Shown: positions 8,532-17,664, counted from the stretch's first letter. The stretch is 64,000 nucleotides of DNA from Tardiphaga robiniae (GCF_001618955.1 NZ_LVYV01000009.1:51326-115325); one strand, 5' to 3'. Notes: generated by a model from the letters alone, not told the origin. Numbers and translations are program-made.

Positions 8532-10181
8532 ATGGCTCGCCAATTCGTCTACTTCATGCAGGGTCTGACCAAGGCCTATCCGACCCGCAAGGTGCTGGAT
8601 AACGTCCATTTGTCGTTCTACCCGGACGCCAAGATCGGCGTGCTCGGTGTCAACGGCGCCGGTAAGTCGACGCTGCTCAAGATCATGGCGGGCCTCGACA
8701 AGGAATACACCGGCGAGGCCTGGGTCGCGCAGGGCGCGCGCGTCGGCTACCTCGAACAGGAACCGCAGCTCGACGCGTCTTTGAACGTCCGCGAGAACGT
8801 CATGCTTGGCGTCGCCAAGCAGAAGGCGATTCTCGATCGCTACAACGAGCTGGCGATGAACTATTCGGAAGAGACCGCCGACGAGATGACCAAGCTGCAG
8901 GACGAGATCGAGGCGCAAGGCCTCTGGGATCTCGACAGCAAGGTCGACCAGGCGATGGACGCGCTGCGTTGTCCGCCTGATGATGCCGACGTCACCAAGC
9001 TCTCCGGTGGCGAACGCCGCCGCGTCGCGCTCTGCAAGCTGCTGCTCGATGCACCCGAGCTGCTGTTGCTCGACGAACCGACCAACCATCTCGATGCTGA
9101 ATCCGTGTCGTGGCTCGAAGGCCATCTGCGCAACTATCCTGGCGCGATCCTGATCGTGACCCATGACCGCTATTTCCTCGACAACGTGACGTCGTGGATT
9201 CTCGAACTGGATCGCGGCCGCGGCATTCCCTACGAGGGCAACTACTCGTCCTGGCTGGTGCAGAAGCAGAAACGCCTCGCGCAGGAAGGCCGCGAGGACG
9301 CAGCCCATCAGAAGACGCTGGAACGCGAGCAGGAATGGATCGCCTCGTCGCCCAAGGCACGTCAGGCCAAGTCGAAGGCGCGCTACCAGCGTTATGACGA
9401 GCTGCTCAAGAAGGCCAGCGAGAAGCAGACCCAAGGTGCGCAGATCACCATTCCGGTGGCCGAGCGCCTCGGCGACAACGTCGTCGACTTCGAAGGTCTC
9501 ACCAAGGCCTATGGTGATCGCGTGCTGATCGACGATCTGACCTTCAAGCTGCCGCCCGGCGGTATCATCGGCGTCATCGGCGCCAACGGCGCCGGCAAGA
9601 CGACGCTCTTCAAAATGATCACCGGCCAGGAGAAGCCCGATAGCGGCACGATCACCGTCGGTGAGACCGTTCATCTCGGTTATGTCGATCAGTCGCGCGA
9701 TGCGCTCGACGGCAAGAAGACCGTCTGGGAGGAAATCTCGGGCAATAACGAACTGATCCTGCTCGGCAAGAAGGAAGTCAATTCGCGCGGCTACTGCTCG
9801 TCGTTCAACTTCAAGGGCGGCGATCAGCAGAAGAAAGTCGGCGCATTGTCGGGCGGTGAACGCAACCGCGTGCATCTCGCCAAGATGCTGAAGTCCGGCG
9901 CCAACGTCCTGCTGCTCGACGAGCCGACCAATGACCTCGACGTCGACACGCTACGTGCGCTGGAAGAGGCGCTGGAAGACTTCGCCGGTTGCGCCGTGAT
10001 CATCAGCCATGACCGCTGGTTCCTCGACCGTATCGCGACCCATATGCTCGCTTTCGAAGGCGACAGCCATGTCGAATGGTTTGAAGGCAACTTCCAGGAC
10101 TACGAGAAGGACAAGATGCGTCGTCTCGGGCAGGATTCGATCATCCCGCATCGCGTGAAATACCAGAAACTGACGCGCTGA
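8532..10181 (+). CDS. ettA: Energy-dependent translational throttle protein EttA (ABC-F)
   Basis: The 549-residue protein has two ABC ATPase domains and no membrane segments, as in ABC-F proteins. Walker A motifs are GVNGAGKST and GANGAGKTT. Both signatures ([11 protein letters not shown] and [11 protein letters not shown]) and both Walker B motifs ([12 protein letters not shown] and [12 protein letters not shown]) are intact. Length and order match EttA (about 555 residues in E. coli), which binds the ribosomal E site and gates entry into elongation according to the ATP/ADP ratio. The start is ATG 8532, preceded by AAGGA at a normal distance. Upstream in-frame codons from 8457 look non-coding. 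tam follows after 13 bp. Confidence 0.93.
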   Translation: MARQFVYFMQGLTKAYPTRKVLDNVHLSFYPDAKIGVLGVNGAGKSTLLKIMAGLDKEYTGEAWVAQGARVGYLEQEPQLDASLNVRENVMLGVAKQKAILDRYNELAMNYSEETADEMTKLQDEIEAQGLWDLDSKVDQAMDALRCPPDDADVTKLSGGERRRVALCKLLLDAPELLLLDEPTNHLDAESVSWLEGHLRNYPGAILIVTHDRYFLDNVTSWILELDRGRGIPYEGNYSSWLVQKQKRLAQEGREDAAHQKTLEREQEWIASSPKARQAKSKARYQRYDELLKKASEKQTQGAQITIPVAERLGDNVVDFEGLTKAYGDRVLIDDLTFKLPPGGIIGVIGANGAGKTTLFKMITGQEKPDSGTITVGETVHLGYVDQSRDALDGKKTVWEEISGNNELILLGKKEVNSRGYCSSFNFKGGDQQKKVGALSGGERNRVHLAKMLKSGANVLLLDEPTNDLDVDTLRALEEALEDFAGCAVIISHDRWFLDRIATHMLAFEGDSHVEWFEGNFQDYEKDKMRRLGQDSIIPHRVKYQKLTR

Positions 10182-10194
10182 GGAGAACTCTAAA

Positions 10195-10965
10195 ATGGCC
10201 GACTGGAGCGCGCAGCAGTATCTGAAGTTCGAGGACGAGCGAACCAGGCCGGCACGGGATCTGCTCGCGCAGATTCCGCTTCTCGATGCCCGCAAGGTTG
10301 TCGACATCGGCTGCGGGCCTGGCAACTCGACGGCGCTTCTGGTCAATCGCTGGCCGCAAGCGTCGGTCATCGGTGTTGATACGTCGGCCGATATGTTGCG
10401 ACAGGCGCGGGAACGTCTGCCCGCGCAGACGTTCATCGAGGCCAATATCGCCCATTGGGTGGCGCCGGCCGGCTCCGATGTCTTGTTTGCCAATGCCGTG
10501 TTTCAGTGGGTGCCGGATCACATCAAGCAGCTGAAGCGTCTGGTCGGTGCTTTGCCTCCGGGCGGCGTGTTGGCCGTGCAGATGCCGGACAATCTCGACG
10601 AACCCTCGCATATCCTGATGCGCGAGGTCGCCTATCTCGAGCCGTGGCGCGCGCAGCTCTCGAAGGCTGCGGAGCTGCGTGACTCATTGCCGAAACCCGG
10701 GGCCTATTACGATGCGCTGCGGCCGCTGTGTTCCCGCGTCGAGATCTGGCACACCGTCTACAATCATGCGTTGGCCGATGCCACTGCGATCGTGGAATGG
10801 GTGAAGGGCACCGGGCTGCGCCCGTTCGTCGATCCGCTGGAGCCGCCGGAGCGCAAGGCTTACATCGCTGAGTATACCGCGCGCATCGCCGCCAGCTATC
10901 TGCCGCAGGCGGATGGCAAGGTTCTGCTGAAATTTCCGCGGATCTTCATTGTCGCTGTCAAATAG
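10195..10965 (+). CDS. tam: Trans-aconitate 2-methyltransferase
   Basis: The 256-residue protein is a class I SAM-dependent methyltransferase. The SAM-binding motif [12 protein letters not shown] lies near residues 35-46 and an acidic end-of-strand residue is in [11 protein letters not shown]. The N-terminus ([24 protein letters not shown]) is characteristic of Tam, which methylates trans-aconitate, an inhibitor formed from the TCA intermediate cis-aconitate. The start has AGGAG 8-12 bases upstream. It follows ettA by 13 bp and is probably cotranscribed. Confidence 0.92.
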   Translation: MADWSAQQYLKFEDERTRPARDLLAQIPLLDARKVVDIGCGPGNSTALLVNRWPQASVIGVDTSADMLRQARERLPAQTFIEANIAHWVAPAGSDVLFANAVFQWVPDHIKQLKRLVGALPPGGVLAVQMPDNLDEPSHILMREVAYLEPWRAQLSKAAELRDSLPKPGAYYDALRPLCSRVEIWHTVYNHALADATAIVEWVKGTGLRPFVDPLEPPERKAYIAEYTARIAASYLPQADGKVLLKFPRIFIVAVK

Positions 10966-11072
10966 CTGATGCGGCCAGTTGCCGCGCATGCACGACATCA
11001 TCGCGTCCAGAACGCGCCGCTATAAGATCGGCGCTTTCATTGCATTCCGATTCGACCCATAGCGAGCCCCCC

Positions 11073-11696
11073 ATGTCCATGACGCCCGAAACGCCATTGC
11101 CACCCAGAGGAAAAGGCGGGGCGATGCGGCCGATTCCTGCGCTGATCTTTGGCTCGCGCTGGCTGCAGCTGCCGCTCTATATCGGCCTGATCGTGGCGCA
11201 GTGCGTCTATGTCGTGCTGTTCCTGAAGGAACTCTGGCACCTCATCGCGCACTCGTTCGATTTCAGCGAGCAGCAGATCATGCTGGTTGTGCTGGGCCTG
11301 ATCGACGTGGTGATGATCTCCAACCTGCTGGTGATGGTGATTGTTGGCGGCTACGAGACCTTCGTGTCGCGGCTCAACCTGCAGGGCCATCCGGACGAGC
11401 CTGAATGGCTGAGCCACGTCAACGCAAGCGTGCTCAAAATCAAGCTTGCCATGGCGATCATCGGCATCTCCTCGATCCATCTGCTGCGTACCTTCATCGA
11501 GGCCGGCGCGCTGGGCTCGTCCCGCGCCGGCAACTACACAGAGACCGGCGTGATGTGGCAGACTATCATCCATACGGTGTTCATCCTTTCGGCAGTGGGC
11601 ATCGCCTATGTCGATCGGTTGTCGAACCTTGCCACGGAAGAAGCGCGGCGGCAGGGCGCCCACGAACTGGCCGGTGGCCATGGCAAGCATCATTGA
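11073..11696 (+). CDS. UPF0114 (YqhA-like) integral membrane protein
   Basis: From ATG 11073 the protein has 207 residues with four hydrophobic segments (about 30-50, 65-90, 115-140 and 160-180). The pattern LPLYIGLIVAQ ... VMISNLLVMVIVGGYETFVS is characteristic of the UPF0114/YqhA family. Function is not established; an inner-membrane location is expected. The more upstream in-frame TTG (11040) is less likely. Its TGA stop overlaps a TTG that starts the lytic transglycosylase gene, implying coupling. Confidence 0.88.
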   Translation: MSMTPETPLPPRGKGGAMRPIPALIFGSRWLQLPLYIGLIVAQCVYVVLFLKELWHLIAHSFDFSEQQIMLVVLGLIDVVMISNLLVMVIVGGYETFVSRLNLQGHPDEPEWLSHVNASVLKIKLAMAIIGISSIHLLRTFIEAGALGSSRAGNYTETGVMWQTIIHTVFILSAVGIAYVDRLSNLATEEARRQGAHELAGGHGKHH

Positions 11697-12928
11697 GGGC
11701 GACGGTCCGTATTCTGAAATATGCACTGCTGGCGCTATTTCTGTCGGGCAGCGCCTCGGTTGCCCGCGCCGCCGACGCGGGTTTCACCAGCTTCATCGCC
11801 TCGCTCTGGCCCGAAGCCCAGCGGGCCGGCGTCTCGCGCAAAACCTTCGATGAGGCCACACGCGGGCTCGAGCCGGACTACAAGCTGCCCGATTTGCTGT
11901 TGCCCGGCCGTCCTGCCACCGGTGCGCCGTCGCAAGCCGAATTCGTCCAGGTGCCTACCGACTATGTGAAGGAAGCCAGTATCATCCGGCTGGCCGGCGA
12001 AGGGCAACGGCTGCTGCTGAAGCACCGCGCGACACTCACTGCGATCGAACAGCGCTTCGGCGTGCCGGCGACGATCATCCTGGCGATCTGGGGGCGCGAG
12101 ACCGACTACGGCCGCCATGCGCTGCCTTATGATGGCATTCGCGTGCTGGCGACGCAGGCTTATGTCGGCCGCCGCAAGGACCAGTATCGCGGCGAGTTCA
12201 TCGCAGCATTGAAGCTGATCGAGAGTGGCGACGTGACGCGCAAGGATCTGCGCGTGTCTTGGGGCGGTGCGACGGGGTTCACGCAATTCCTGCCGTCGGA
12301 ACTGGGCAAGCACGGCGTCGATTTCGACGGCGATGGCCGTGTCGATATCTGGAAATCAATCCCGGATGCGCTGGCATCCGCGGCGCAGCAACTCACCAAC
12401 AAAGGTTGGCAACGCGGTCTGCGTTGGGCCTATGAAGTGCGCGCGCCGGCCAATGCCGACTGCACCATGGGTGTTCCGGAAGTCACCCGGCCGATTGGGG
12501 AGTGGATTCGTGCCGGCTTCATTCCGGTCCGTGGCGAGAAGCTCAGCGCGGCGGAGCAGGCGCAGCCGGCATCGCTGCTGCAGCCGGAGGGCATCTATGG
12601 TCCGGCTTTCCTGACGACAAAGAACTATTTTGTCATCAAGGAATATAATTTCTCTGATCTCTATGTGTTGTTCGTCGGCCATCTCAGCGACCGGATCGCT
12701 AACTCGCAACCCTTTGCGACGCCGTGGTCGGCTTCGAACCAATTGCGCAGCACCGATGTTGAGGCAATGCAGCGGCACCTGACGCGGCTCGGCCTCTACG
12801 CCGACAAGATGGATGGCAAGGCCGGCATGAAGACGCGCGCCGCGCTCGGAGCCTATCAGAAGTCCGCGGGTCTCAAGGTCGATTGCTGGCCCAGCGAGAC
12901 GGTGTTGCGGGCGATGAACGCGAGATAG
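11693..12928 (+). CDS. Lytic murein transglycosylase (MltB family) with peptidoglycan-binding domain
   Basis: The frame is open further upstream, but the first codon that gives a sensible signal peptide (residues 5-26, ILKYALLALFLSGSASVARA) is TTG 11693. It overlaps the UPF0114 stop (aTTGA). The 411-residue product has an SLT_2 transglycosylase domain with catalytic E136 in IWGRETDYGR and the SWGGATGFTQFLPS segment. A C-terminal peptidoglycan-binding repeat follows (about 340-405, MQRHLTRLGLYADKMDGKAGMKTRAALGAYQ split around the turn). It should cleave the glycan strand of peptidoglycan to 1,6-anhydromuramyl products in the periplasm. A strong terminator follows. Confidence 0.9.
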   Translation: MRATVRILKYALLALFLSGSASVARAADAGFTSFIASLWPEAQRAGVSRKTFDEATRGLEPDYKLPDLLLPGRPATGAPSQAEFVQVPTDYVKEASIIRLAGEGQRLLLKHRATLTAIEQRFGVPATIILAIWGRETDYGRHALPYDGIRVLATQAYVGRRKDQYRGEFIAALKLIESGDVTRKDLRVSWGGATGFTQFLPSELGKHGVDFDGDGRVDIWKSIPDALASAAQQLTNKGWQRGLRWAYEVRAPANADCTMGVPEVTRPIGEWIRAGFIPVRGEKLSAAEQAQPASLLQPEGIYGPAFLTTKNYFVIKEYNFSDLYVLFVGHLSDRIANSQPFATPWSASNQLRSTDVEAMQRHLTRLGLYADKMDGKAGMKTRAALGAYQKSAGLKVDCWPSETVLRAMNAR

Positions 12929-12951
12929 TCGCACCTTCAATCGCCCAACGA

Positions 12952-12981
12952 AAAACCCGGCCGCGTAAACGGCCGGGTTTT
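12952..12981. terminator. Bidirectional Rho-independent terminator
   Basis: A perfect 12-bp stem (12952-12963 with 12970-12981, AAAACCCGGCCG) closes the 6-nt loop CGTAAA. A's on one side and T's on the other make it functional for both the transglycosylase (+) and the glycine-zipper gene (-). Confidence 0.92.
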
Positions 12982-13023
12982 GAATTTGGATCGCGCGCGC
13001 GAATGCGCAGTCGTCAGGTCAGA

Positions 13024-13320
13024 TCAATCGCAAACTTCGACCGGACGCGAACGCCAGACGCCGCGATATTCGTCCCAGACGCGCTGGCGGACGACACGGC
13101 ATTCCGGCTCGACATAAACCGGAGCCGGGGCATAGCCGTAGCCATAGGCCGGAGCCGGACGGCTGGCTGCAATGGCGCCACCGAGGAGAGCGCCACCGAT
13201 CAGGCCACCGGCAACGCCAGCGGCGATGCGGCCACCGTCGGCCTTTGCGGCAGGCGCAACAGCAACCAGCGAACCGGCAACCGTCGCGGCGGCGAGCAAG
13301 GCGGAAATCGTCTTCTTCAT
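13024..13320 (-). CDS. Exported glycine-zipper protein (paralogue 1)
   Basis: The 98-residue protein starts with MKKTISALLAAATVAGSLVAVAPAAKA, a clear signal peptide. A glycine-zipper segment (GVAGGLIGGALLGGAIAA, about 35-52) follows, then a Tyr/Pro-rich region and a C-terminal part with two cysteines (ECRVVRQRVWDEY and VEVCD). GGAGAG lies upstream of the ATG. Such small proteins are common in this bacterial group, without a known function. A membrane or outer-membrane association is inferred from the zipper. Paralogue 2 lies 254 bp upstream on the same strand. Confidence 0.82.
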   Translation of the reverse strand: MKKTISALLAAATVAGSLVAVAPAAKADGGRIAAGVAGGLIGGALLGGAIAASRPAPAYGYGYAPAPVYVEPECRVVRQRVWDEYRGVWRSRPVEVCD

Positions 13321-13574
13321 CTCAGGTCTCTCCAGAAGGGCGCCGCAAGCGACGCACGGTTAAAGGTCTACTCACGCTGCGATTCGAACTGACGGTCTCA
13401 CTTAGAAGCGCCCAACCGTCAATCCGATGTAAACGTTAGCCAGTCAGTGATCCGAAAAAGCGGTTTTTTCGGGCCATTGCAAGCATCACGCACTGGAAAT
13501 GTCGTAGGTTTCCGATGCGTGACAGGAGATCAGAGTGATCTCAGAGATCACATGATCCCGGAGGTCATACGATC

Positions 13575-13886
13575 TCAGCCGCAAACGCGAACGCGGCGAA
13601 TGCGCCAGCCATAGCCGTCCCAGAAACGCTGACGTTGCCAGAAACAGTCGCCGTAATAGCCCGGGCCGGCCACATAGGCAGGACGGCCGTAATAGCCGTA
13701 GCCGGGACCATAATATCCCGAGCCGGCAGCGATCGCGCCACCAAGCAGGGCGCCGCCAATCAGACCTGCAGCCACCGCGCCACCGCCGCCGTGTCCACGC
13801 CAGTGCTGCGCGCTTGCCGATGTAGGAGCCATGGCGGAAACGGCTAGGGTGGCAACGGCGGCAATGGCCATCAGAGTTTTCTTCAT
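13575..13886 (-). CDS. Exported glycine-zipper protein (paralogue 2)
   Basis: Starting at the ATG complementary to 13884-13886, with AAAGGGAA at a good distance, the protein has 103 residues. It has a signal peptide (MKKTLMAIAAVATLAVSAMA), then a Gly-rich stretch and the zipper GLIGGALLGGAIAAG, a Gly/Tyr-rich linker, and a C-terminus with cysteines in DCFWQRQRFWDGYGWR and VRVCG. The zipper and the C-terminal pattern (C, then R-x-W-D, then VxVC) match paralogue 1, so the two arose by duplication. Function is unknown. Confidence 0.82.
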   Translation of the reverse strand: MKKTLMAIAAVATLAVSAMAPTSASAQHWRGHGGGGAVAAGLIGGALLGGAIAAGSGYYGPGYGYYGRPAYVAGPGYYGDCFWQRQRFWDGYGWRIRRVRVCG

Positions 13887-14132
13887 GGCATTCCCTTTCT
13901 CAATCGGGCTTCGCTCACAAATAGCGCTGCCTGACGCGAAAAGTTTCATACTTCACTTGAATGATCAATGAACGGGACCGCGCGATCCAGGTTACATCTT
14001 GATATTAAAGCCATTCCGGACGGAGTTCCGTGACCCTCCCCAAGGGCATGCGGCGTTGCAGGAGGTTGCTGGATAGGGGCGTCTGTTGGCTAGCCGTCTT
14101 CGGATCACCGCGGTTGCGAGTCTCAAACGAAT

Positions 14133-14149
14133 TTTAGATTCGTTCCAAT
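14133..14149. promoter_or_regulatory. Degenerate Irr-type ICE box upstream of bfd
   Basis: TTTAGAT-TCG-TTCCAAT matches 11 of the 14 conserved positions of the TTTAGAA-N3-TTCTAAA iron-control element. It lies 117 bp in front of bfd, in a 379-bp non-coding stretch (13887-14265) where I see nothing else convincing. The perfect copy upstream of bfr makes this weaker match more credible. Confidence 0.45.
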
Positions 14150-14265
14150 TTCTCCCATGCGATCAGTAGTTTGGAATAGCTTCAAAGTCGGCGTTTTCCT
14201 TTTGCATCGGGTCGGCCTCTTACATATCCAAGAGGGGTCCTGACCCGCGAGTTCGCCTTCATCTC

Positions 14266-14553
14266 ATGATCGTTTGTTCCTGCAACGTCTTTTCCGACCA
14301 TGATGTCCGTAGTGCCGTTGCCGGAGCGCGTCCGCCGCGTACGCCGGGGCAGGTCTATGGATGCCTCGGTTGCAGCGCCCAGTGCGGACGGTGCGTACGG
14401 ACGATCAAGAAGATCATGGACGAAGCGCTGGGCGCTTGTGCCAAGTCCTGCTGTGCCGGCTGCCCGCATACGGCGGCCCATGGGCAGTCTCACACCGAGA
14501 CTCATGCGCATATCGAACTGGCAGATATTGCCTCGATCGAAGCGGCAGCCTAA
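14266..14553 (+). CDS. bfd: Bacterioferritin-associated ferredoxin (2Fe-2S)
   Basis: The 95-residue protein has the Bfd pattern: C4-x-C6 at the N-terminus (MIVCSCN) and C40-x2-C43, which together bind a [2Fe-2S] cluster, with a GQVYGC segment between. It should reduce and release iron from bacterioferritin. Compared with the classical 64-residue Bfd it has a C-terminal extension containing extra cysteines (KSCCAGCPH) and several histidines, which may bind metal (inference). The bfr gene follows 150 bp downstream on the same strand with its own ICE box. Confidence 0.9.
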   Translation: MIVCSCNVFSDHDVRSAVAGARPPRTPGQVYGCLGCSAQCGRCVRTIKKIMDEALGACAKSCCAGCPHTAAHGQSHTETHAHIELADIASIEAAA

Positions 14554-14638
14554 GTTCTTATAAATCCAACAGCTTTCCAGCCTCTCCACGCCTTTTGCCG
14601 AATTGAGCAAAGAAGGGTTGTCCTGTCGGTGAATCTGA

Positions 14639-14655
14639 TTTAGAAACATTCTAAA
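14639..14655. promoter_or_regulatory. Irr-binding ICE box upstream of bfr
   Basis: TTTAGAAACATTCTAAA is a perfect inverted repeat (7-bp arms around ACA, extendable by one pair on each side). It matches the iron-control element bound by Irr in Rhizobiales. It lies 48 bp upstream of the bfr ATG. Irr is expected to repress iron-storage genes under iron limitation through this site (established for the family; inferred here). Confidence 0.85.
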
Positions 14656-14703
14656 TTCAGATGAGGGCCTGTTTCGGACGGGTTCAGCAGACAGGAGAAC
14701 ATC

Positions 14704-15189
14704 ATGAAGGGCGACCCGAAGGTCATCGAATTCCTCAACAAGGGCCTGCGCAGTGAGCTCACAGCGATCAGCCAGTACTGGCTGCACTTCCGGCTCCTGA
14801 ATCACTGGGGCTTGGTCGACATGGCCAAGATGTGGCGCAAGGAATCCATTGAAGAGATGAATCACGCGGATCGTTTTACCGACCGCATTCTCTTTCTGGA
14901 CGGCTTCCCGAACATGCAGGTTCTCGATCCGTTGCGCATCGGCCAGACGGTCAAGGAAATCATCGAATGCGATCTCGCCGCCGAAATCGGCGCCCGCACG
15001 CTTTATGAAGAAGCCGCCACCTATTGCCACGGCGTCAAGGATTACGTCTCGCGCGATCTGTTCGAAAAGCTGATGAAGGACGAGGAAGGTCACATCGACT
15101 TCCTCGAAACCCAGCTCGATCTGATCGAGCGGATCGGTATCGATCTCTACACCCAGAAGCACATGGGTGGCCTTGAGAGCGAGTTCTAA
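14704..15189 (+). CDS. bfr: Bacterioferritin
   Basis: The 161-residue protein is full length for Bfr. Ferroxidase ligands E18, E51, H54, E94, E127 and H130 are all present at canonical positions, and M52 is the haem-ligating methionine. Twenty-four subunits would form a cytoplasmic haem-containing cage that oxidises Fe(II) and stores Fe(III). The ATG has GGAG upstream (caggagaacatc). Transcription is probably under Irr control through the site at 14639-14655. Confidence 0.95.
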   Translation: MKGDPKVIEFLNKGLRSELTAISQYWLHFRLLNHWGLVDMAKMWRKESIEEMNHADRFTDRILFLDGFPNMQVLDPLRIGQTVKEIIECDLAAEIGARTLYEEAATYCHGVKDYVSRDLFEKLMKDEEGHIDFLETQLDLIERIGIDLYTQKHMGGLESEF

Positions 15190-15210
15190 GCCTGGATCGT
15201 CTGCGGCGTC

Positions 15211-15828
15211 TCAATAGACGCCGGACAACGTCGTCCGCCCCTGTTCCGGCAGGGGCGGTTTCGGCATATCGCATTTGGAGAAGGCCGCGCGGATCGCGGC
15301 AGTCGATCCCTCCAGCGGATATTCGACGGCCGTTCGGCCCCCATTGATCGACCTGATCCGGACATACAACGTCTTCGCACCGGCAAGCTCGCCGACGAAG
15401 GTTGCGATCTCTGCCTTGTCTTCAATGACGATGATCTGGTTTCCCCGCACGACCCGCGAGCCGACGTCGTCGTGACCTGGCTTGCCATCGAATCGATAGC
15501 CGAGCACCGTGTTGCGGTTGCTGCCGATCTTGAAATCAAAGGCGAAGCGGATCAACGGCGCGCCATCGATGCATGTCAGCAGCAATGATGAGACGCGCGG
15601 GAAGTCCACATTGCTGTTTGACGCTTCAGCAAAGACATAGGCGCTCGGTAGTTCGGCGCCCGTGACGCGGTCGATCTGGTGCGGGATCAACCATTCGCCG
15701 GCATATGTTTCGCCCCGTTCTGTCACGAACGGATCGCGCGCGCAGCCGCCTAGGATAAGGCCCGCGACCGTCGTTAACTGGATCAACGCAACGCCACGCA
15801 CAACGCTCTCCCCAAGCGCTGTCATCAT
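15211..15828 (-). CDS. Putative lipoprotein of unknown function
   Basis: The 205-residue protein has an N-terminal hydrophobic segment ending in the lipobox LILGGC (Cys about residue 29), so lipidation is likely. The mature part is mixed alpha/beta, with sequences such as RVVRGNQIIVIED and TLYVRIRSINGGRTAVEY suggesting a beta-rich domain. No family is recognised. An alternative start one codon downstream gives nearly the same protein. It is convergent with bfr. Confidence 0.75.
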   Translation of the reverse strand: MMTALGESVVRGVALIQLTTVAGLILGGCARDPFVTERGETYAGEWLIPHQIDRVTGAELPSAYVFAEASNSNVDFPRVSSLLLTCIDGAPLIRFAFDFKIGSNRNTVLGYRFDGKPGHDDVGSRVVRGNQIIVIEDKAEIATFVGELAGAKTLYVRIRSINGGRTAVEYPLEGSTAAIRAAFSKCDMPKPPLPEQGRTTLSGVY

Positions 15829-15920
15829 ACAACCTTAAGATGAATATTTCAACGGCGGTTGTTAGTGGGCCGCTGGTGGCCTTGCGGTCTGCATCCTTGA
15901 TCGGATAGCGGATCCTACAA

Positions 15921-16526
15921 CTACAGTTGTTGGCGATAGGCGACGTCGATCTGTTCCTGGGTCATCGGCTCACCGAGTTTGGTCTGGTCGTGAACCATTT
16001 CGGAGATGCTCGGCATCACCGAGCGCTTCACCTGCACCTCAGGCGACCACAGCTTCGAACGCATCAGCGCCTTGCCGCAATGAAAATAGGCTTCGGTCAC
16101 TGTGATGCTCAACACCGCGCGCGGGAGCTTGCCGAACTCTTCCATCGACGCCATCAGTTCCGGGTCTTTAATCAGCCTGGCGACGCCACTGACACGCAAG
16201 GTGTCGTCGATGCCCGGAACGAAGAAGATCAGCTGCACATGGCCGCTGCCAGCCATCAGATTCTGGAACGTATCAATGCGATTGTTGCCGGGACGGTCCG
16301 GCATCTGCAGCTCGGTCGGCGAGGCAATCCGAACGAAGCCGACGCCGCCACCGCGCGGTGAGGCGTCGACGGTGCCGTCGGGACCCGACGAGGCAAGCAC
16401 GCAGAACGGGGATAGCGAGATGAACTTGCTGGAATGCATGTCGAGCGTCGGTCGCGCCTTGGCGATCACGCGCGGATGCGGCGTTGGATAAATGGTGCGG
16501 AGTTCGTCTGCTGCGACGTCGGTCAC
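15921..16526 (-). CDS. Pyridoxamine 5'-phosphate oxidase-family flavin-binding protein
   Basis: From the GTG complementary to 16524-16526, preceded by GGGAGAG, the protein has 201 residues. It shows the FMN-binding split-barrel features: LSPFCVLASSGPDGTVDASPRGG, then LQMPDRPGNNRIDTFQNL, then GVARLIKD. It belongs to a PPOX-class subfamily of uncharacterised flavoproteins. Substrate is unknown and a cytoplasmic redox role is inferred. The frame stays open upstream to 16607, but those residues are Cys/His/Arg-rich and have no ribosome-binding site. Confidence 0.82.
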   Translation of the reverse strand: MTDVAADELRTIYPTPHPRVIAKARPTLDMHSSKFISLSPFCVLASSGPDGTVDASPRGGGVGFVRIASPTELQMPDRPGNNRIDTFQNLMAGSGHVQLIFFVPGIDDTLRVSGVARLIKDPELMASMEEFGKLPRAVLSITVTEAYFHCGKALMRSKLWSPEVQVKRSVMPSISEMVHDQTKLGEPMTQEQIDVAYRQQL

Positions 16527-16668
16527 GTCTGCTCTCCCGATATGATTTGATAACGCAAAACTAGCATGGTGGCGCCTTGCGGAAAAGTCGCGCAGACAGC
16601 ACCGCAACCGACGCCGGAGTCACCACGTGACTCCATAACGAATGTTGTTTGCCGATTTGGCCCGTTCG

Positions 16669-16905
16669 CTATGAGCCTGTGGCGTCTTTGTGTGGCTCGG
16701 GCCAATTGATGGCGCCGGCCCACCAACGCAATCGTGCGGGTATCACGAGGGCAAGCGATGCGGCGATTTCAATGACGCCGCTGGCGATGATGAGTTCGCG
16801 CGCGAAGGGCACCCAAGCGGGCGTGATGAGCAACACATTCTCCGGCATGGCGAGATACGCAATGCCGGCGCCATTGGACGCGTTGACGTCAGTTGGATCA
16901 TTCAC
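16669..16905 (-). pseudogene. DoxX-like protein remnant
   Basis: The 78-residue frame contains the middle of a DoxX-type membrane protein: ITPAWVPFARELIIASGVIEIAASLALV resembles the second helix region with its P-x-PFxRE...GxxEI pattern. The normal first helix and the last two helices (about 50 residues at each end) are missing. The C-terminus instead reads INWPEPHKDATGS. It is probably a decayed or truncated gene. It ends close to the DUF2188 gene on the same strand. Confidence 0.5.
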
Positions 16906-16917
16906 CTGTCTTCGCGA

Positions 16918-17163
16918 TCAGGCCTTGTCGATGATGTGGGTGTTGGGACGATCACTGCCCGAGGCCGTTTCCTCGTGCCACTGCCCTTTTTCGTCCTCAT
17001 AGGCAATCACCTCGGTGCGTCCCGGCACCCTCTGCTCGGCCGCGGCGCGCTTGGCGGCTGCGGTGGCGAGTGCGTGCGTCGCATACGGCTCGGAGAAGAC
17101 GGCGCCAACCTTATAGGCCCAACCGCCATCATGCTCGACGATCACATAGGTCACTTCCGTCAT
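16918..17163 (-). CDS. DUF2188-type small protein
   Basis: The 81-residue protein has the pattern YVIVEHDGGWAYKVG ... HALATAAAKRAAAEQ ... IAYEDEKGQWHEE, typical of DUF2188. Members read the phrase 'W-x-V-K ... A ... G-x-x-x-x-I' and have unknown function. AGAGAG lies upstream of the ATG. It is cytoplasmic (no signal peptide). Confidence 0.75.
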   Translation of the reverse strand: MTEVTYVIVEHDGGWAYKVGAVFSEPYATHALATAAAKRAAAEQRVPGRTEVIAYEDEKGQWHEETASGSDRPNTHIIDKA

Positions 17164-17310
17164 GGTGGTCTCTCTTTATCCTGTAGTGCCCGCGGCGAGG
17201 CGACGGCGGGGCCAGAGTGACCTAACGCGCCGCGCGCAGAATTGGCCTCAAATAGGGCCCGATTGCCCGTGGATTGCAAGGCCGCACCCTGGCACCGTTC
17301 GTGATCGTCA

Positions 17311-17664
17311 TCACACGGCGTCAGCCGGAACGAAACAGCTGATGATGATCTCGCCGCGATGGCGCACATACCAGACGACGGCTTCGCCAACGGGGTTGCC
17401 GCGATCGCGGATCACGGCGCGCCTCGGCACCTCCGTCCATATGCCTTCGATCGGCACCCAATAGGCGCCGTTGCGGACGTCATATTCGGTGCGATGGCCG
17501 TCGGAGATATCGCAACACGGCACGCCATTAGGGCTGATGACGCTTTTGAACCAGTTCCGGATATCGTCGGGCACATCGCTGAACTGGCCGCGATCGATGG
17601 CGTGAGCGGTCGTCGCCATCACGGTAAGCGCTGCCAGCAGCACCACTTGAATCAATCCCCGCAT
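17311..17664 (-). CDS. Small exported protein, hypothetical
   Basis: Starting at the ATG complementary to 17662-17664 with GAGG upstream, the protein has 117 residues and a signal peptide (MRGLIQVVLLAALTVMATTAHA). The mature part contains NGVPCCDISDGHRTEYDVR, WVPIEGIWTEVP and a third cysteine near the end (IIISCFVPADAV). The conserved-looking CCD...DG motif suggests a defined fold, but no named family is recognised. Upstream in-frame codons to 17769 are Arg-rich and not used. Confidence 0.75.
   Translation of the reverse strand: MRGLIQVVLLAALTVMATTAHAIDRGQFSDVPDDIRNWFKSVISPNGVPCCDISDGHRTEYDVRNGAYWVPIEGIWTEVPRRAVIRDRGNPVGEAVVWYVRHRGEIIISCFVPADAV

Noticed and set aside
8520..9875. 451-residue open frame opposite ettA
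   Set aside because: Shadow of the ettA codons; no ribosome-binding site or domain.
11405..11692. N-terminal extension of the lytic transglycosylase frame
   Set aside because: It overlaps the UPF0114 gene in another frame, and the signal peptide begins only after TTG 11693.
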